From NCBI GenBank assembly GCA_044226845.1, contig JBGAGG010000002.1, positions 186,001-250,000 on the forward strand: 64,000 bases of DNA, in the 5' to 3' direction. Under the pieces are notes generated by a model. It saw only the letters and a program-made list of their open reading frames with translations, was not told the origin of the DNA and did not search any database. Shown here piece after piece: positions 8,993 to 18,240 of the stretch; the first letter of the stretch is position 1; each line of letters opens with the position of its first letter. The position numbers and the translations under genes are program-made. This DNA is from JAFDZO01 sp044226845. GTDB lineage: Bacteria > Bacteroidota > Ignavibacteria > Tepidaquicellales > Tepidaquicellaceae.

Positions 8993-10283
8993 CTTCTTTT
9001 AACTCATTAACATTTTCCGCAACCTTTTTAAAGCCTGCAATCACGTCGTCTAAGTCCTCTTTGCTAAGTCCGGGTTTTATATATTCATGTGTGAATAATT
9101 CTTCATAGTGAAGTTTTTCAACAGTCGGACATGAGCCTTTGCTGTAATCAACTTCTCCTTTATATTTCTCACAATTGAATGCACAATGCGTTGCTCTTTG
9201 CTGATAAAGCGGAGCTAAATATAACGGTTTTACATAACCGCCTGCTATCAAAGGAGTATCTTCTCTGCCGACTGCAGAAGGAAGCTCAGCTTTTATTGCA
9301 TTAAGAAACGTTGCTCTGTCTATTCCGAAATAATCTTTATTAAACTTTATTGCATGAAGATAATAAACATGTTTGCTATTACCTTCAATCTTCGGTAAAG
9401 TTAATCCCTCAATTTTTGAAAGCTCATTAGATAAGTAATTTACATTCTTTATCCTTTCTTCAACAAGAGCAGGAAGTTTTTTAAGCTGTTCTATTCCGAC
9501 AGCTGCTTCCATTTCAGTCATTCTGTAATTGTACCCGTAAGTATTAAAAGCATTCTCAATTCCCTTCGGCTCAACAATATTTTCACCGTGATTTCTGATA
9601 AGATGAATTCTTTCTGCAATGTTATCATTATTTGTTGTAATTACTCCGCCTTCACCCGTGTGAATGTGTTTGTGATAGTTTAAGCTGAAGATTCCTATAT
9701 CGCCAATAGTTCCGACTAATTTATCTTTATAAATAGCCAAGGGTGACTGAGCACAATCTTCAATTACATATAAATTATGTTTTTTTGCAATTGCCATTAT
9801 CTCATCCATCTTCGAGGGATTTCCGAAAATATGTACAAGCAATATAGCTTTTGTTCTTGGAGTTATTTTTGCTTCAATGTTTTCCGGACTTATTCCGAAA
9901 TTATCGTAATCTACATCTGCAAAGACCGGCACTGCACCGTAAATTATCGGAGCAAGAGCGCTTGCGCTCATTGAGTAAGGAGAGACAATTACTTCATCTC
10001 CGGCTTTTATTCCAAGAGCTCCTATTGCCGCAAATAGCCCCGATGTATTTGAATTAACGCTTATTGCATGTTTACATCCATAAAGCGCTGCCCAATCTTT
10101 TTCGAATTGTTGTACTGTCGGACCGCCGTAAAAATCTTTATGCCATGCGCCGAGAAATTGTGAGAGGTTTCCGCTGTCTAAAACTTTTATAACTGCTCTT
10201 TTCTCTTCTTCACCTATTGTATTGTATCCCGGAAATAATTTTGTTCTTACCGGAGTACCTCCGTTGATTGCAAGTTTTGCCAT
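8976..10283 (-). CDS. DegT/DnrJ/EryC1/StrS family sugar aminotransferase
   Basis: A 435-residue PLP enzyme of the sugar aminotransferase family. It starts with the usual INGGTPVR and has IEDCAQSPLA for cofactor contacts and the Lys of SLNYHKHIHTGEGG as Schiff-base residue. It would aminate a keto-sugar nucleotide. The Gfo/Idh dehydrogenase 1 bp upstream could make that keto sugar, as in the WbpB/WbpE pair. The C-terminal part has a Cys/His-containing insertion around AFNCEKYKG. It is distinct from PseC (17,041), so the locus makes at least two aminated sugars or positions. Confidence 0.87.
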   Translation of the reverse strand: MAKLAINGGTPVRTKLFPGYNTIGEEEKRAVIKVLDSGNLSQFLGAWHKDFYGGPTVQQFEKDWAALYGCKHAISVNSNTSGLFAAIGALGIKAGDEVIVSPYSMSASALAPIIYGAVPVFADVDYDNFGISPENIEAKITPRTKAILLVHIFGNPSKMDEIMAIAKKHNLYVIEDCAQSPLAIYKDKLVGTIGDIGIFSLNYHKHIHTGEGGVITTNNDNIAERIHLIRNHGENIVEPKGIENAFNTYGYNYRMTEMEAAVGIEQLKKLPALVEERIKNVNYLSNELSKIEGLTLPKIEGNSKHVYYLHAIKFNKDYFGIDRATFLNAIKAELPSAVGREDTPLIAGGYVKPLYLAPLYQQRATHCAFNCEKYKGEVDYSKGSCPTVEKLHYEELFTHEYIKPGLSKEDLDDVIAGFKKVAENVNELKEVAAEA

Positions 10284-10284
10284 A

Positions 10285-11217
10285 TTAATTATTTAAATAG
10301 TTTAACATTCTTTGGTTTAATTCTACTGAACCGATAAAATTATCCTGTGTATTTTTATCATTCAGCAATTCTTCAGCTTTTGAAATTACATTTACCATAT
10401 TGTCCTTCATGCAATCCCTGAAAATCTTTTTCGAGCCTAACACAGTAAAGCGTTCTTCAGCTTTCAAAATTTCAATTGTTCTTCCTAATTCTTTTATTTC
10501 AATTTTCGTTGAATTAAAATAAAGGTCTATATCGAAATAGGGGAATAAGACATTGCTTAAGCCAAGCACATTAACATTTACATTTTCCAGATTTGCCATC
10601 AGAGACAAAGTAGGGTCGTTTTCAAAATGGTCAGTTACTAAATTATTTTTACTAACATTTGTAAGCTCAAACTTTTTACCGGTTAAAAATTCTATCAAAT
10701 CCGCTGCATGGCTGCAATTATTTATAAATCCTCTTTGATATCTGATTGAAATGTTCGTTAGCTGTTCCTCTTTTAATAAATCCGTAATAATGTTTTTCAG
10801 TTCAGAATAAGCAGGCTGAAAGCGTCTTGTATAATTAACCATAATTTTGCTTGAGCCTGAGTTGTACATCTTCACTAATTCCGGCAGCTCTTCAGGATTA
10901 GAAGATACAGGTTTTTCACAAATAATAACTTTTACTTTTGCATCAATTGCTTCAGATAAATATTTATAGTGTGTACTTGTTGGAGAGCATATACTTACGC
11001 AATCAAATTTTGAAAGATAATCAACATTAATCTCTTCTATAGCTTCACTGGAGTATCTTTTTTTAATTTTTGCAGCCAGCTCACTGTCTGTATCATATAC
11101 AGTCAGTGAAAATTTTTTATTGAGAGATAATGCCTTAGCATGAGTAAGGATCTGTTCGTTATCAAAGTCATATCCGGCTCCGATTTTCCCGCAGCCAATT
11201 ACTAGCGCTTTATACAT
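10285..11217 (-). CDS. Gfo/Idh/MocA family sugar dehydrogenase
   Basis: This 310-residue protein has an N-terminal Rossmann motif GCGKIGAGYD, the family EKP motif in IICEKPVSS, and a C-terminal alpha/beta domain. It would oxidise or reduce a (nucleotide) sugar with NAD(P). It shares one base with pseI upstream (TAATG arrangement at 11,217) and is followed 1 bp later by the DegT aminotransferase, suggesting a keto-then-amino step. The specific substrate cannot be read from sequence. Confidence 0.82.
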   Translation of the reverse strand: MYKALVIGCGKIGAGYDFDNEQILTHAKALSLNKKFSLTVYDTDSELAAKIKKRYSSEAIEEINVDYLSKFDCVSICSPTSTHYKYLSEAIDAKVKVIICEKPVSSNPEELPELVKMYNSGSSKIMVNYTRRFQPAYSELKNIITDLLKEEQLTNISIRYQRGFINNCSHAADLIEFLTGKKFELTNVSKNNLVTDHFENDPTLSLMANLENVNVNVLGLSNVLFPYFDIDLYFNSTKIEIKELGRTIEILKAEERFTVLGSKKIFRDCMKDNMVNVISKAEELLNDKNTQDNFIGSVELNQRMLNYLNN

Positions 11218-12269
11218 TAACTAATCAATTCCCATTTTAAAGCAGTACCTTTTTGAAAATCATTTGTAAATTTTTTTCCAATGACTTCTTTATAGTGCTT
11301 CGGATGCATTCCGTAACCCGGTCTTATGGATTTCACATTATCTTCCGTTAATACATCGCCTGCTTTTACATCACGAACAATATATAGTGACCTTGAAAAT
11401 TCTCTCCCTTTTTTCTGCTTATCGGTAAGATTGTAATTGATTTCACCGATAGCTTTCTCTGCTTCTCTTACTGACTTTACCATAGCTGAGAATTCTTCTT
11501 CATTCAATGAGAATGAAGCATCAGGTCCGCCGATTGCTCTATCCAGTATAAAATGTTTTTCAATTATTTTAGCTCCCAAAGATGTAGCAACTATAGGAGC
11601 AGAAATTCCCATAGTATGGTCAGAGAGTCCGCTTATCACATTAAATCTTTCTGATAAATCTTTCACCATCAACATATTTGCTTCTTCTATCGGCGCAGGA
11701 TAGCTTGAAGTGCATTTAAGCAAAGCAATATTATTGTTTCCCTGATTTCTGCAGGCATCGACAGCTAATTGTATATCTTCAATTTCTGCTATGCCTGTTG
11801 AAATAATTACCGGTTTACCTTTCGAAGCAACATATTCAATTAAAGGTATATCCGTAATTTCAAACGAGGCTATTTTGTAAGCGGGAGCATCTAAGCTCTC
11901 TAATAAATCCACTGCTGTTTTATCGAATGGAGAAGAAAAGCAAATCAACCCTTCATCTTTAGCTGCTTTGAATAATTTCTCGTGCCACTCCCACGGAGTA
12001 TATGCCTCTTTATACAAGTCATGCAAATACTTCCCGTCCCATATTGTCCCTTGCTTTAATCTGAAATCATCAGTCTTTGCATCAATTGTAATCGTATCAG
12101 CAGTATATGTCTGTAATTTTATTGCATCAGCCCCGACGCGTTTAGCAGCTATAATAGTTTCAAGCGCATTATCTAAGCTGCCATTATGGTTTGCAGATAA
12201 CTCAGCAATAATAAATACGGGACTATCTTTGCCTATTTTAAAATTTCCAATTGAAAATTCCTGTACCAT
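11217..12269 (-). CDS. pseI: Pseudaminic acid synthase PseI
   Basis: This 350-residue NeuB-family protein starts with FIIAELSANHNGS, the form typical of PseI. It condenses 2,4-diacetamido-2,4,6-trideoxy-L-altrose with phosphoenolpyruvate to give pseudaminic acid. The barrel is followed by the C-terminal SAF (antifreeze-like) domain from roughly residue 285 (SLYIVRDVKAGDVL, then IRPGYGMHPK). The motifs KIASFE, GLSDH and EKHF are all present. It abuts pseG-H upstream with one shared base. NeuB or LegI is the alternative, but the N-terminal motif and neighbours favour PseI. Confidence 0.9.
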   Translation of the reverse strand: MVQEFSIGNFKIGKDSPVFIIAELSANHNGSLDNALETIIAAKRVGADAIKLQTYTADTITIDAKTDDFRLKQGTIWDGKYLHDLYKEAYTPWEWHEKLFKAAKDEGLICFSSPFDKTAVDLLESLDAPAYKIASFEITDIPLIEYVASKGKPVIISTGIAEIEDIQLAVDACRNQGNNNIALLKCTSSYPAPIEEANMLMVKDLSERFNVISGLSDHTMGISAPIVATSLGAKIIEKHFILDRAIGGPDASFSLNEEEFSAMVKSVREAEKAIGEINYNLTDKQKKGREFSRSLYIVRDVKAGDVLTEDNVKSIRPGYGMHPKHYKEVIGKKFTNDFQKGTALKWELIS

Positions 12270-13723
12270 TAAACTAATACCTCTTTCTCATATTTAATTC
12301 TGTCAGCTTCATTGATTTTAGTGAAGCCCAATCGTTCAAATGCCTTTACGGAAGGAACGTTCTCTTCCATTACATAACCGATAATTTTTTTGATATTATA
12401 ATTATTATTTTTAATTTCGCTATTAATTTTTTTCGCGATAAATTCTAATCCGTTCGTTAAAATTATCTGCCCTAATCCTTTACCGTGATGTTTAGGAGCA
12501 ATCAAATAACTTATAACTGCCTCGATATTTTTTATATCGAACCTTATTGAACCTATTTTCTCTCCATCTTCTTCTGCAATAAGATACAAGCAACTCTCAT
12601 CTTTTATTTTTTTGCTAAACCAGTTAGTATGCTCTTTTCTGGAAATCTTATTCTGATTAAATGAAAAAACTCTGACTGCAGGGTCGGAAGCCCACTCATA
12701 TGTTGACTCCAAGTCCGATTCATTTGCTCTATTTAATTTTACAGAGTTCTTTAACACAAGCTGTTGAAAAAGTTTTAAAAGCCTCTCATTAGACTTTCCA
12801 TCAATTTTCTTGTCAGCAGTTTGATTATTCTTCAGACTTGATTCAATAGCCCTGCTTAAATCTATATCATTAAAATCTTTTGCATCTATAAAATAATTCT
12901 CATTCAGGTAATTTGAATAAACATACTTCTGATTATCAGCTGTCATTCCGGAAATAATTTTGCATCCGCAAGCTAATGCTTCCAATAATATTCCGCTTGA
13001 AGGAACTATTGCCAAATCGGAGTGTGACATAAGCTCACACATTTTTCCGGCTGTAACTGTCTTATAATATTCTATTCTTGAATCCGTCTGTACTAGCTTC
13101 TTTAAACTCTCTTCATGCAGATATCCCGAACCCGTTACAACTATTATTTTTTTGAACGAGTCAAAATTCAAAACAGATTTTAAAGCGTTTTCTGTAAAAT
13201 TTTTTGCATCGCCTCCACCGAAACAAATAAAAACTGTTTCTATATTTTTAATTTTTCTTTCCTTCTTTGCCTGCTCAATAAATTCAGGTCTTAATAATGC
13301 ATACTCTGTTCCTAAAACAAACTGAGTGTATAATTTAGTTCTGTATAATTCAGGAGTAATTCCCGGGGCATGATTAATAATTAAATCAGCAGCAAACTCT
13401 TTATCATGCAAGTCATCTATACAAACCAATTTAGCATTTTTTTCTTTTATATTGTTTTGGTACTGAGTATCAAATTCATAACTGTCTAATACAACTATAT
13501 TGTCTGACTCAACCATATTTAAAAAACTTTTTTCATCTTCGATTATTGTAACAGTCATATTATCATTTTCTATCGAGAGTTTCGTATCATCCGGAATATC
13601 TCTGGAAACAAAAACAATTTCAAAATTTTCTTTCAACATATTAGCCAATGCGATACATCTTACCAAGTGACCTGAGCCGATTAACGAATTGCCGTCAGCC
13701 CTTACAAAAACTTTCGGCTTCAT
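12269..13723 (-). CDS. pseG: PseG-PseH fusion: UDP-sugar hydrolase plus N-acetyltransferase
   Basis: A 484-residue two-domain protein. Residues 1 to about 325 match PseG, with RADGN and IGSGHLVRC (His19 in the catalytic GSGH loop) and FGGGDAKN as nucleotide-binding loop; it removes UDP from UDP-2,4-diacetamido-2,4,6-trideoxy-altrose. Residues about 329-484 are a GNAT domain with APKHHGKGLGQ as acetyl-CoA loop, matching PseH, which acetylates N4 one step earlier. The two activities are consecutive in the Pse pathway, so the fusion makes biochemical sense. It shares one base with each neighbour. No separate pseH is needed, although another GNAT exists at 7,494. Confidence 0.87.
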   Translation of the reverse strand: MKPKVFVRADGNSLIGSGHLVRCIALANMLKENFEIVFVSRDIPDDTKLSIENDNMTVTIIEDEKSFLNMVESDNIVVLDSYEFDTQYQNNIKEKNAKLVCIDDLHDKEFAADLIINHAPGITPELYRTKLYTQFVLGTEYALLRPEFIEQAKKERKIKNIETVFICFGGGDAKNFTENALKSVLNFDSFKKIIVVTGSGYLHEESLKKLVQTDSRIEYYKTVTAGKMCELMSHSDLAIVPSSGILLEALACGCKIISGMTADNQKYVYSNYLNENYFIDAKDFNDIDLSRAIESSLKNNQTADKKIDGKSNERLLKLFQQLVLKNSVKLNRANESDLESTYEWASDPAVRVFSFNQNKISRKEHTNWFSKKIKDESCLYLIAEEDGEKIGSIRFDIKNIEAVISYLIAPKHHGKGLGQIILTNGLEFIAKKINSEIKNNNYNIKKIIGYVMEENVPSVKAFERLGFTKINEADRIKYEKEVLV

Positions 13724-14418
13724 TATATCTTTGTCAGTGCATTTGCTAAATCCAGATCTTCGTAGTTATCCACATCTACTGCTCTCTTCCAATCCATTTC
13801 CCACCAGATATGTCCTTTACCGTAGAATGTTCCTTCTTTTTTAAGCTCTTCAATTTTTGCAATCCAGATTGCTCCTGTAGGGGAGACCAGTTCAGGTAAG
13901 TCCTGCGACCGTGTGGTTTTTGCTTCTTCAAATATCCATTTTGATTCGAACTTATCGTTCAGCTTCATTGCCCACCATGGGTTCATCCATGCATATTTAT
14001 AACAAGATAAAACAAACGGAGCGTTTTGTTCAACAAAAAATTTATAGCTTTCGGTTATATCTTGTGAATTTCTTAATGGACATACAGCAAACAGCTGCAT
14101 AACATCATCGAATTTTTCACCTGCTTCTTCTAATTGTATCACAGTACGTAATGTTGCCTCACTTACAGGACTTATATCATCTGCTTTATCATCTCTTAAA
14201 AAAGGAACTTCAGCTCCCCATTGTTTGCTTACATCTGCTATTTCCTGCGAATCAGTGCTTACTATAATTTTATCAAACAGTCCGCTTTCTTTTGCTGCAT
14301 CTATTGTCCATGCAATCAAAGGTTTGCCGTTAAAATCAATTATGTTCTTACCGGGGATTCTTTTTGAGCCGCCTCTTGCAGGAATTATCGCAACAACTTT
14401 TCTTTTATTATTTTGCAT
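13723..14418 (-). CDS. pseF: CMP-pseudaminic acid synthetase PseF (acylneuraminate cytidylyltransferase)
   Basis: This 231-residue cytidylyltransferase opens with IIPARGGSKRIPGKN, the CTP-binding signature of the NeuA/PseF/KdsB family. It activates the nonulosonic acid as CMP-sugar for transfer. The motifs FLRDD and QLFAVCPLR match the PseF subgroup. It overlaps the dehydrogenase upstream by 11 bp and shares a base with pseG-H downstream. PseF rather than NeuA is inferred from the surrounding Pse genes. Confidence 0.88.
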   Translation of the reverse strand: MQNNKRKVVAIIPARGGSKRIPGKNIIDFNGKPLIAWTIDAAKESGLFDKIIVSTDSQEIADVSKQWGAEVPFLRDDKADDISPVSEATLRTVIQLEEAGEKFDDVMQLFAVCPLRNSQDITESYKFFVEQNAPFVLSCYKYAWMNPWWAMKLNDKFESKWIFEEAKTTRSQDLPELVSPTGAIWIAKIEELKKEGTFYGKGHIWWEMDWKRAVDVDNYEDLDLANALTKI

Positions 14419-15334
14419 CTATTTTTTCGATTATTTCTAAAACTTGTATTGCTGAATTGTAACTAGCGTTAATACTTGGCTTGCCCTTTATAAATCCAAC
14501 GAAATCTTTTATCTGATTGAGATACATAATATCAAAAATATTTTCATCATAAATCATTATTTCTTTTGGCTCCGATTCATTGTAGCCTATAAACTGAATG
14601 CCTTTTACATCCCAAAAATATTTTCCTTTTTCAGTGAATGCTTCACCTACGTTTATATTTACCGGTGCAAAAAAATCTAATTCAAAATTTATCCTTGCAC
14701 CGCTTTTTGTTTTTGCCGTAATGAAAGCAAAATCATCAGTATCCATTTCAAGATGTGAAATTTTATCCGTTACGCCTGTAACGCTTAAAGGCTCTCCAAA
14801 CCAATGAAGCATCATATCCAATTCATGGGAGAAAGTTCTTATCACTCCTCCACCTAGCTCCTTTTTAGCTGCATACTCAGTTCTGTAATCTGCATATGGA
14901 TGCATTTTGGGAAGATAAAACGAACGTTGAAAACTTATCTTGAAAATATTTTCTTTACTGCTTAGTTCTTTTATAAACGAGCTTAAAGGAAAAAACCTCA
15001 TGCAGTAGGCGACTAAAATATTATCTTTGTACGCTTCTAGTTTTTTGCTCTCGGAAATAGAATCATCGATGGGCTTTTCAATCAGAACTTTTATTCCTTT
15101 TTCAAGAAAGGGGAGAGCAGTCTCAACATGCTTTGAAGTGGGATTTGCAATCAGCACTCCGTCCGGTTTATAATCAAGGGCTTCTTCAATTGAATAAAAT
15201 TCCTGTATATCTGATTTATCTTTTAATGTTCCTTTGCCGGTTCTTAAGGCTGTAGTTTCTATCCCGCCAATCTTTTGTATTGCGCTTAAATGTTTTTTCC
15301 CTATTGAACCTAATCCTGCTATTAATATCTTCAC
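14408..15334 (-). CDS. Gfo/Idh/MocA family oxidoreductase
   Basis: This 308-residue protein has the Rossmann motif GLGSIGKKHL, the EKP motif (LIEKPIDDS) and the active-site-like GGGVIRTFSHELD segment with His. It is a NAD(P)-dependent sugar oxidoreductase. Such genes occur in flagellin and LPS nonulosonate clusters (PtmF-like), but no step of the core Pse pathway needs one. It may alter a sugar side group or make a different sugar. It overlaps the next dehydrogenase by 4 bp. Confidence 0.8.
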   Translation of the reverse strand: MKILIAGLGSIGKKHLSAIQKIGGIETTALRTGKGTLKDKSDIQEFYSIEEALDYKPDGVLIANPTSKHVETALPFLEKGIKVLIEKPIDDSISESKKLEAYKDNILVAYCMRFFPLSSFIKELSSKENIFKISFQRSFYLPKMHPYADYRTEYAAKKELGGGVIRTFSHELDMMLHWFGEPLSVTGVTDKISHLEMDTDDFAFITAKTKSGARINFELDFFAPVNINVGEAFTEKGKYFWDVKGIQFIGYNESEPKEIMIYDENIFDIMYLNQIKDFVGFIKGKPSINASYNSAIQVLEIIEKIDAK

Positions 15335-16227
15335 GCTAATCCCTTTTCAATAATGTTAACTATTTCCAGAGCCTCGTTTCTATTAAAGTTATCTGTTTCG
15401 TTGTTTATTACTTTTACAAAGTGTTCAAGTGAAGACTTGAAAGCATTGAACGAATCAAAAAATGTTTTTGTAACCGAGCCTTTATCTCCGAAAAACTTTA
15501 TTTCAAGAGGAACGGGAGTATTGCCCGTTACCTTTAAATAAGCAGAAACATTTTCCCAGTTTATTAATACCTGATGAATCCTGGAATTGTTTATCGATTT
15601 AACTTCGAGAAGCTCCCCTCTATGGGGTAATTGCGAAACCAACGGCTCTAAGATATGAATCGCATAAGTGCTCCATTTTTTCATTACGGAACCTTCAACA
15701 AATTTTATATTGCCGATTATTTCCTTATCCTCTTCTGTAAGAATTAATTCTTTTGCAAACCTTAAAGAGCTGCAAGTAAAAATCTGATTTTCATTCTGCT
15801 GTGCATTAAGCATCATATTTGCATCACTAAGTGATAATGCAAAAGGCTTATCTATAAAAACCGGAAGCCCGGCTTTTAAAAAAGGCAGAGCCATATTCTT
15901 ATGGTTTTCACCATCATCGCGGGCTAATAAAAGAGCATCGATATTCCCAATCATGTCTTCCATTTTATCACACACATTATCTATCTTTGAGGCTTTTGCA
16001 ATATGCTCTGAAACCGTTCTGTCCTGAGTCCATACATGAGTAACATTTCCTAAGTGACCGAGACTATCTTCAGGAAAATTTTGTTTTGAAAGGTAATCAT
16101 ATATGACGGGGAAAGGACAGTCTTTCATGTATTCAGGATTGTAACCATTGAAGATTGCGCTCCACGAATACGGATGTCCGTTTCCTTCGCTCATTCCTAT
16201 TACACCAAGTCTTAATTTTTCGGCCAA
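15331..16227 (-). CDS. Gfo/Idh/MocA-like oxidoreductase, diverged nucleotide loop
   Basis: A 298-residue protein related to the Gfo/Idh family. The EKP-like motif is present as IDKP. The N-terminal nucleotide loop is unusual: GVIGMSEGNGHPYS instead of a plain GxGxxG, followed by an insertion with many aromatic residues. It overlaps the aldo/keto reductase upstream by 16 bp and the next dehydrogenase by 4 bp. It is probably a sugar oxidoreductase; whether NAD(P) binds normally is open. Confidence 0.7.
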   Translation of the reverse strand: MAEKLRLGVIGMSEGNGHPYSWSAIFNGYNPEYMKDCPFPVIYDYLSKQNFPEDSLGHLGNVTHVWTQDRTVSEHIAKASKIDNVCDKMEDMIGNIDALLLARDDGENHKNMALPFLKAGLPVFIDKPFALSLSDANMMLNAQQNENQIFTCSSLRFAKELILTEEDKEIIGNIKFVEGSVMKKWSTYAIHILEPLVSQLPHRGELLEVKSINNSRIHQVLINWENVSAYLKVTGNTPVPLEIKFFGDKGSVTKTFFDSFNAFKSSLEHFVKVINNETDNFNRNEALEIVNIIEKGLA

Positions 16228-17051
16228 CCTGAAGGTATTAAAATATTATCTGAAATTTTCTGCACAAGCGCGGGTAATTCTTCGGCGGTTTCAAGAGTAT
16301 CTAAATTTGTTTTCAGCTGGGTAGAATTTTCAACTCCCAGAATAACCTTATCAATGAACGGCTGATGTGCAGCAAAACGAAGAAGGCTGCCTGAAAGATT
16401 TTTAACCGTACTTTGTAAATTATTTATAATTGGTTTTACTTCATCAAAGAAGCTGTTCATCCTGTCGGGATTTACTAAAAATAAACCCTGCAAAAAAGTT
16501 GAACGTGTATGGATTTCGCATCCATGTTCTTTCAATGAAATAATTTGCTCCTTAAATCTTTGGTCAAAATAATTAAATGGAATTTGTATTAGGTCGGGAA
16601 TAAAGCCTGCTTGAAGTATTTGTGAAAGCTCAATTGGCTCATTAAAAGAGAAGCCGATTTTATTTATCAAGCCCTCTTTTTTAAGATTTTGAAGTTCTTC
16701 CCATGATGATGGATTTTCAAAAACGTTCAAAGGTCTGTGAGCTAAATATCCGTAGAGATTTTCCTGCTTTAATCTCTTCAAACTTTGGTGAAGCTGAGAA
16801 CTTATAGTCTCATCTTTTTGCGGAGGCATGAATTTAGAAATGATTCTAAATCCGCTTAAATCATTTCCCCCTAAAACTATTTCAGCATCGCCGTAAGCAG
16901 ATGCAGTATCTAGTGTATTTAAACCTTGCGCCTTAGCGTAAGTTAAAATTTTTCTTACTTCTTCAGATGATGTCTTTCCATTCTTGTTCGAAATTCCGTA
17001 CTCTATACCGAACTGAACTGTACCTAATCCTATTTTGGATTTAAGATTCAT
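16212..17051 (-). CDS. Aldo/keto reductase
   Basis: This 279-residue TIM-barrel reductase shows the catalytic tetrad in order: Asp and Tyr in LDTASAYGDAE, Lys in IISKF and His in YLAHRP. It uses NADPH to reduce a carbonyl, presumably on a sugar intermediate. It overlaps pseC by 11 bp and the dehydrogenase downstream by 16 bp. Members of this group turn up in legionaminic and pseudaminic acid clusters of many bacteria, but the reaction in them is not generally known. Confidence 0.82.
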   Translation of the reverse strand: MNLKSKIGLGTVQFGIEYGISNKNGKTSSEEVRKILTYAKAQGLNTLDTASAYGDAEIVLGGNDLSGFRIISKFMPPQKDETISSQLHQSLKRLKQENLYGYLAHRPLNVFENPSSWEELQNLKKEGLINKIGFSFNEPIELSQILQAGFIPDLIQIPFNYFDQRFKEQIISLKEHGCEIHTRSTFLQGLFLVNPDRMNSFFDEVKPIINNLQSTVKNLSGSLLRFAAHQPFIDKVILGVENSTQLKTNLDTLETAEELPALVQKISDNILIPSGWPKN

Positions 17052-18240
17052 AAAATGAATTCACACAATCAATTACATACTGCTGCTCTTCTTCGCTTAA
17101 AGTCGGATACATAGGTAAACTAAGACATCCGGTGTAATACTTCTCAGAAATAGGCATATCACCTTCTTTCCATCCGAACTGTTTATAATAGGGCATAAGA
17201 TGCGTAGGAATATAATGAATCTGCGCAAATATATTTTTCTCTCTTAAAAAATTATATAGTCCTAATCTGTTTTCAACTTCAATTATGTAAAGATGATAAC
17301 CATGTCCTTCTATAGAACCCGACTGACTTCTTATAAATGGTTTACCCGTAAATGCTTTTTCATAGGCAGCAGCAATCTCTCTTCTTTTCTTTAAACCTTC
17401 GTCAGCTCTTTTCAACTGGCTTGTTCCCAATGCTGCCTGAAAATCTGTGAGGCGGTAGTTAAAGCCGAGCGTTTGCATTTCCATATACCAGTTAGGGTAA
17501 ATTGCCACATTTTTATCATCGGTGCTTGCTGCAAACTCAATGCTGTTTTTATATTCATTAGAATTTTTGGTAATTCCATGTGTTCTTAAAACAAACAGCT
17601 TTTCGTAAAGTGTTTTATCATTCGTTGTTATCATTCCGCCTTCTCCTGCTGCAATGTGTTTAACAGGGTGGAAAGAAAATATTGCAAGCTCTGCAAATTT
17701 CCCGTTGCCGCAATTTTGTTTAACACCTTTGCTGTCTATAAAATATCCGCCTGGGGCATGACATGCATCTTCAATTATCCATAAGTTGTATTCATCTGCA
17801 AGTTTTCTGAAAGATTCCAAGTCAACAGCTCGTCCGGCAAAATCTACAGGTACAATTCCTTTGTAAGTTCCCTTGGGAGATTTTTCCAGAAGCTCTTTAA
17901 CTTTATTAATATCTAATAGGTATGTTTCAGGGCTTATATCTGCAAAAACTACTTCGCCTCCGCAATAACGAACGCAATTAGAAGAAGCAGCGAATGTAAT
18001 AGGAGGTGTAATAACTTTATCGCCTTCTTTTACATCTAATGCTAAAGCGCATAAATGTAAAGCAGCTGTTCCGTTTGCAACGGCAACTGCGTAATCACAG
18101 CCAATGTATTTTGCAAATGCCTGTTCGAACTCTGCTATCTTAGGACCTTGTGTAAGGTAATCCGATTTTAAAGTCTCAACGACTGCATCTATATCTTCCT
18201 GTGTAATGTTTTGTCTTCCGTATGGTATGGCTTTTCTCAT
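17041..18240 (-). CDS. pseC: UDP-4-amino-4,6-dideoxy-N-acetyl-beta-L-altrosamine transaminase PseC
   Basis: I place the start at the ATG at 18240-18238 (MRKAIPYGRQNI), which overlaps the pseB stop by 4 bp; the frame is open further upstream but lies inside pseB. The 399-residue PLP enzyme has YGRQNIT and LTQGPKIAEFE, characteristic of PseC, and the Schiff-base Lys in FHPVKHIAAGEGG. It aminates the 4-keto sugar made by PseB. Length and gene order (pseB-pseC) match characterised Pse loci. Confidence 0.92.
   Translation of the reverse strand: MRKAIPYGRQNITQEDIDAVVETLKSDYLTQGPKIAEFEQAFAKYIGCDYAVAVANGTAALHLCALALDVKEGDKVITPPITFAASSNCVRYCGGEVVFADISPETYLLDINKVKELLEKSPKGTYKGIVPVDFAGRAVDLESFRKLADEYNLWIIEDACHAPGGYFIDSKGVKQNCGNGKFAELAIFSFHPVKHIAAGEGGMITTNDKTLYEKLFVLRTHGITKNSNEYKNSIEFAASTDDKNVAIYPNWYMEMQTLGFNYRLTDFQAALGTSQLKRADEGLKKRREIAAAYEKAFTGKPFIRSQSGSIEGHGYHLYIIEVENRLGLYNFLREKNIFAQIHYIPTHLMPYYKQFGWKEGDMPISEKYYTGCLSLPMYPTLSEEEQQYVIDCVNSFYES

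Noticed and set aside
11217..12269. Sialic acid synthase NeuB or legionaminic acid synthase
   Set aside because: The N-terminal FIIAELSANHNGS and the neighbouring pseB, pseC, pseG and pseF favour PseI; no NeuC- or LegB-type genes are seen.
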